Below are positions 5,712-6,127 of a DNA stretch of 6,127 nucleotides, piece after piece. Numbering within the stretch: position 1 is the stretch's first letter; each line of letters starts with the position of its first letter. Source of the stretch: an uncultured Acidimicrobiia bacterium (GTDB taxonomy: Bacteria; Actinomycetota; Acidimicrobiia; Spongiisociales; JAENVV01); NCBI GenBank assembly GCA_905480085.1, contig CAJQPD010000222.1, forward strand, positions 1 to 6,127, written 5' to 3'. The notes beneath the pieces were generated by a model. It searched no databases. It saw nothing but the letters and a program-made list of their open reading frames with translations, and had not been told where the DNA came from. The position numbers and the translations under genes are program-made.

Positions 5712-6127
5712 TCATGCCCACGGGTCGCTGTCGATCGTCCTGAGTCGAGCTTTGAGTTCGCGGAAGGTCGCCGGGTAGCGGGTTGTTGCGTCACGCTGAC
5801 GGGTTTGTTCCCGACTGTCGACGAGTGGGTCATCACGCAACTCGTCGGCCGAGAAGGTTCGATTCTGAGTTTGCCTTTGGGTTTCTCGCCACTGTTCGAT
5901 CCGATTTTGCTCGAGATGGACCGCCAGCCACAACGCCAGTGAGTAGAAGGGCGCCAACAGGAGGATCTTCGGGGTTTCCAGCATCAACCAGGTCGAGAAG
6001 GATCCAAGGACAATTAGCAGGCCAGTCACCGCGAACGGGAGTTGCCAGCGGTCGCCGTAGGTGGCTAGCCAGAGCCATCCGGTGAGGATGGCCACCGCTC
6101 CGGTGATCCAGCCCAGCAGGGCGCTCA
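5712..6127 (-). CDS. Multi-helix membrane protein of unknown function, 5' end beyond the window
   Basis: The last 137 residues of a protein whose frame stays open to the right edge; a GTG at 6095 is possible as a start, but it would cut through the first hydrophobic helix, so I read the gene as partial. Three membrane helices are visible, at about residues 2-24 (ALLGWITGAVAILTGWLWL), 28-49 (LPFAVTGLLIVLGSFSTWLM) and 52-71 (ILLLAPFYSLALWLAVHL), joined by very short loops. A hydrophilic tail of about 65 residues follows, rich in Arg, Gln, Asp and Glu, ending in FRELKARLRTIDSDPWA; it may be partly helical and is likely cytoplasmic. I do not recognise the family. The gene lies on the same strand as purC, 126 bases upstream, with a separate promoter candidate between them, so shared function with the pur genes is not indicated. 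Confidence 0.7.
   Translation of the reverse strand, partial: SALLGWITGAVAILTGWLWLATYGDRWQLPFAVTGLLIVLGSFSTWLMLETPKILLLAPFYSLALWLAVHLEQNRIEQWRETQRQTQNRTFSADELRDDPLVDSREQTRQRDATTRYPATFRELKARLRTIDSDPWA

Noticed and set aside
5438..5836. 132-codon minus-strand open frame across the gap upstream of purC
   Set aside because: It overlaps both purC and the membrane protein gene in another frame, and its translation becomes low-complexity Ser/Thr/Arg inside purC; no start signal.
5703..5942. 79-codon plus-strand open frame opposite the membrane protein
   Set aside because: The minus-strand reading gives three clear hydrophobic helices and a coherent tail; the plus reading has no domain or start signal.

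Overview
The window is a compact de novo purine biosynthesis locus read almost entirely from the minus strand. The genes point to a Gram-positive, actinobacterial-type organism. PurL is the short form, working with separate PurQ and PurS (the Firmicutes/Actinobacteria/cyanobacteria layout), PurF is the propeptide-processed, Fe-S type, GC content is fairly high (roughly 60% by eye), GTG starts are frequent, and several starts sit just after a TANNNT -10 element with no leader. An Actinomycetota lineage outside the well-studied mycobacteria and streptomycetes (an Acidimicrobiia-like genome, for example) is my best guess. That is inference from gene style, not a database match.

Layout, in minus-strand transcription order (right to left). 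At 6127-5712 is the 3' part of an unrecognised three-helix membrane protein. A 126-base gap holds a likely purC promoter. Then come purC (5585-4707), purS (4707-4456), purQ (4459-3767) and purL (3774-1576), each overlapping the next by 1, 4 and 8 bases, so they should form one translationally coupled operon. After purL the strand switches for one small gene: a 65-residue zinc-ribbon protein with a single transmembrane helix (1372-1569, plus strand), whose stop codon lies 6 bases from the purL stop. Beyond it, again on the minus strand, purF starts at 1325 and runs off the left edge with its last few dozen codons missing.

Functionally, PurF makes phosphoribosylamine from PRPP and glutamine (the committed step). 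PurL, PurQ and PurS form the FGAM synthetase complex, in which PurQ releases ammonia from glutamine. PurC joins CAIR and aspartate to make SAICAR. The remaining steps (PurD, PurN, PurM, PurE/K, PurB, PurH) are not in the window.

The core of the window is ordinary metabolism. The less ordinary part is the small plus-strand zinc-ribbon membrane gene wedged between purL and purF. It shares a 46-base divergent promoter region with purF, its end abuts purL, and there is no room for a conventional terminator. I see no mobile element, CRISPR array, RNA gene, riboswitch or phage signature, and no gene-free stretch over 300 bases.
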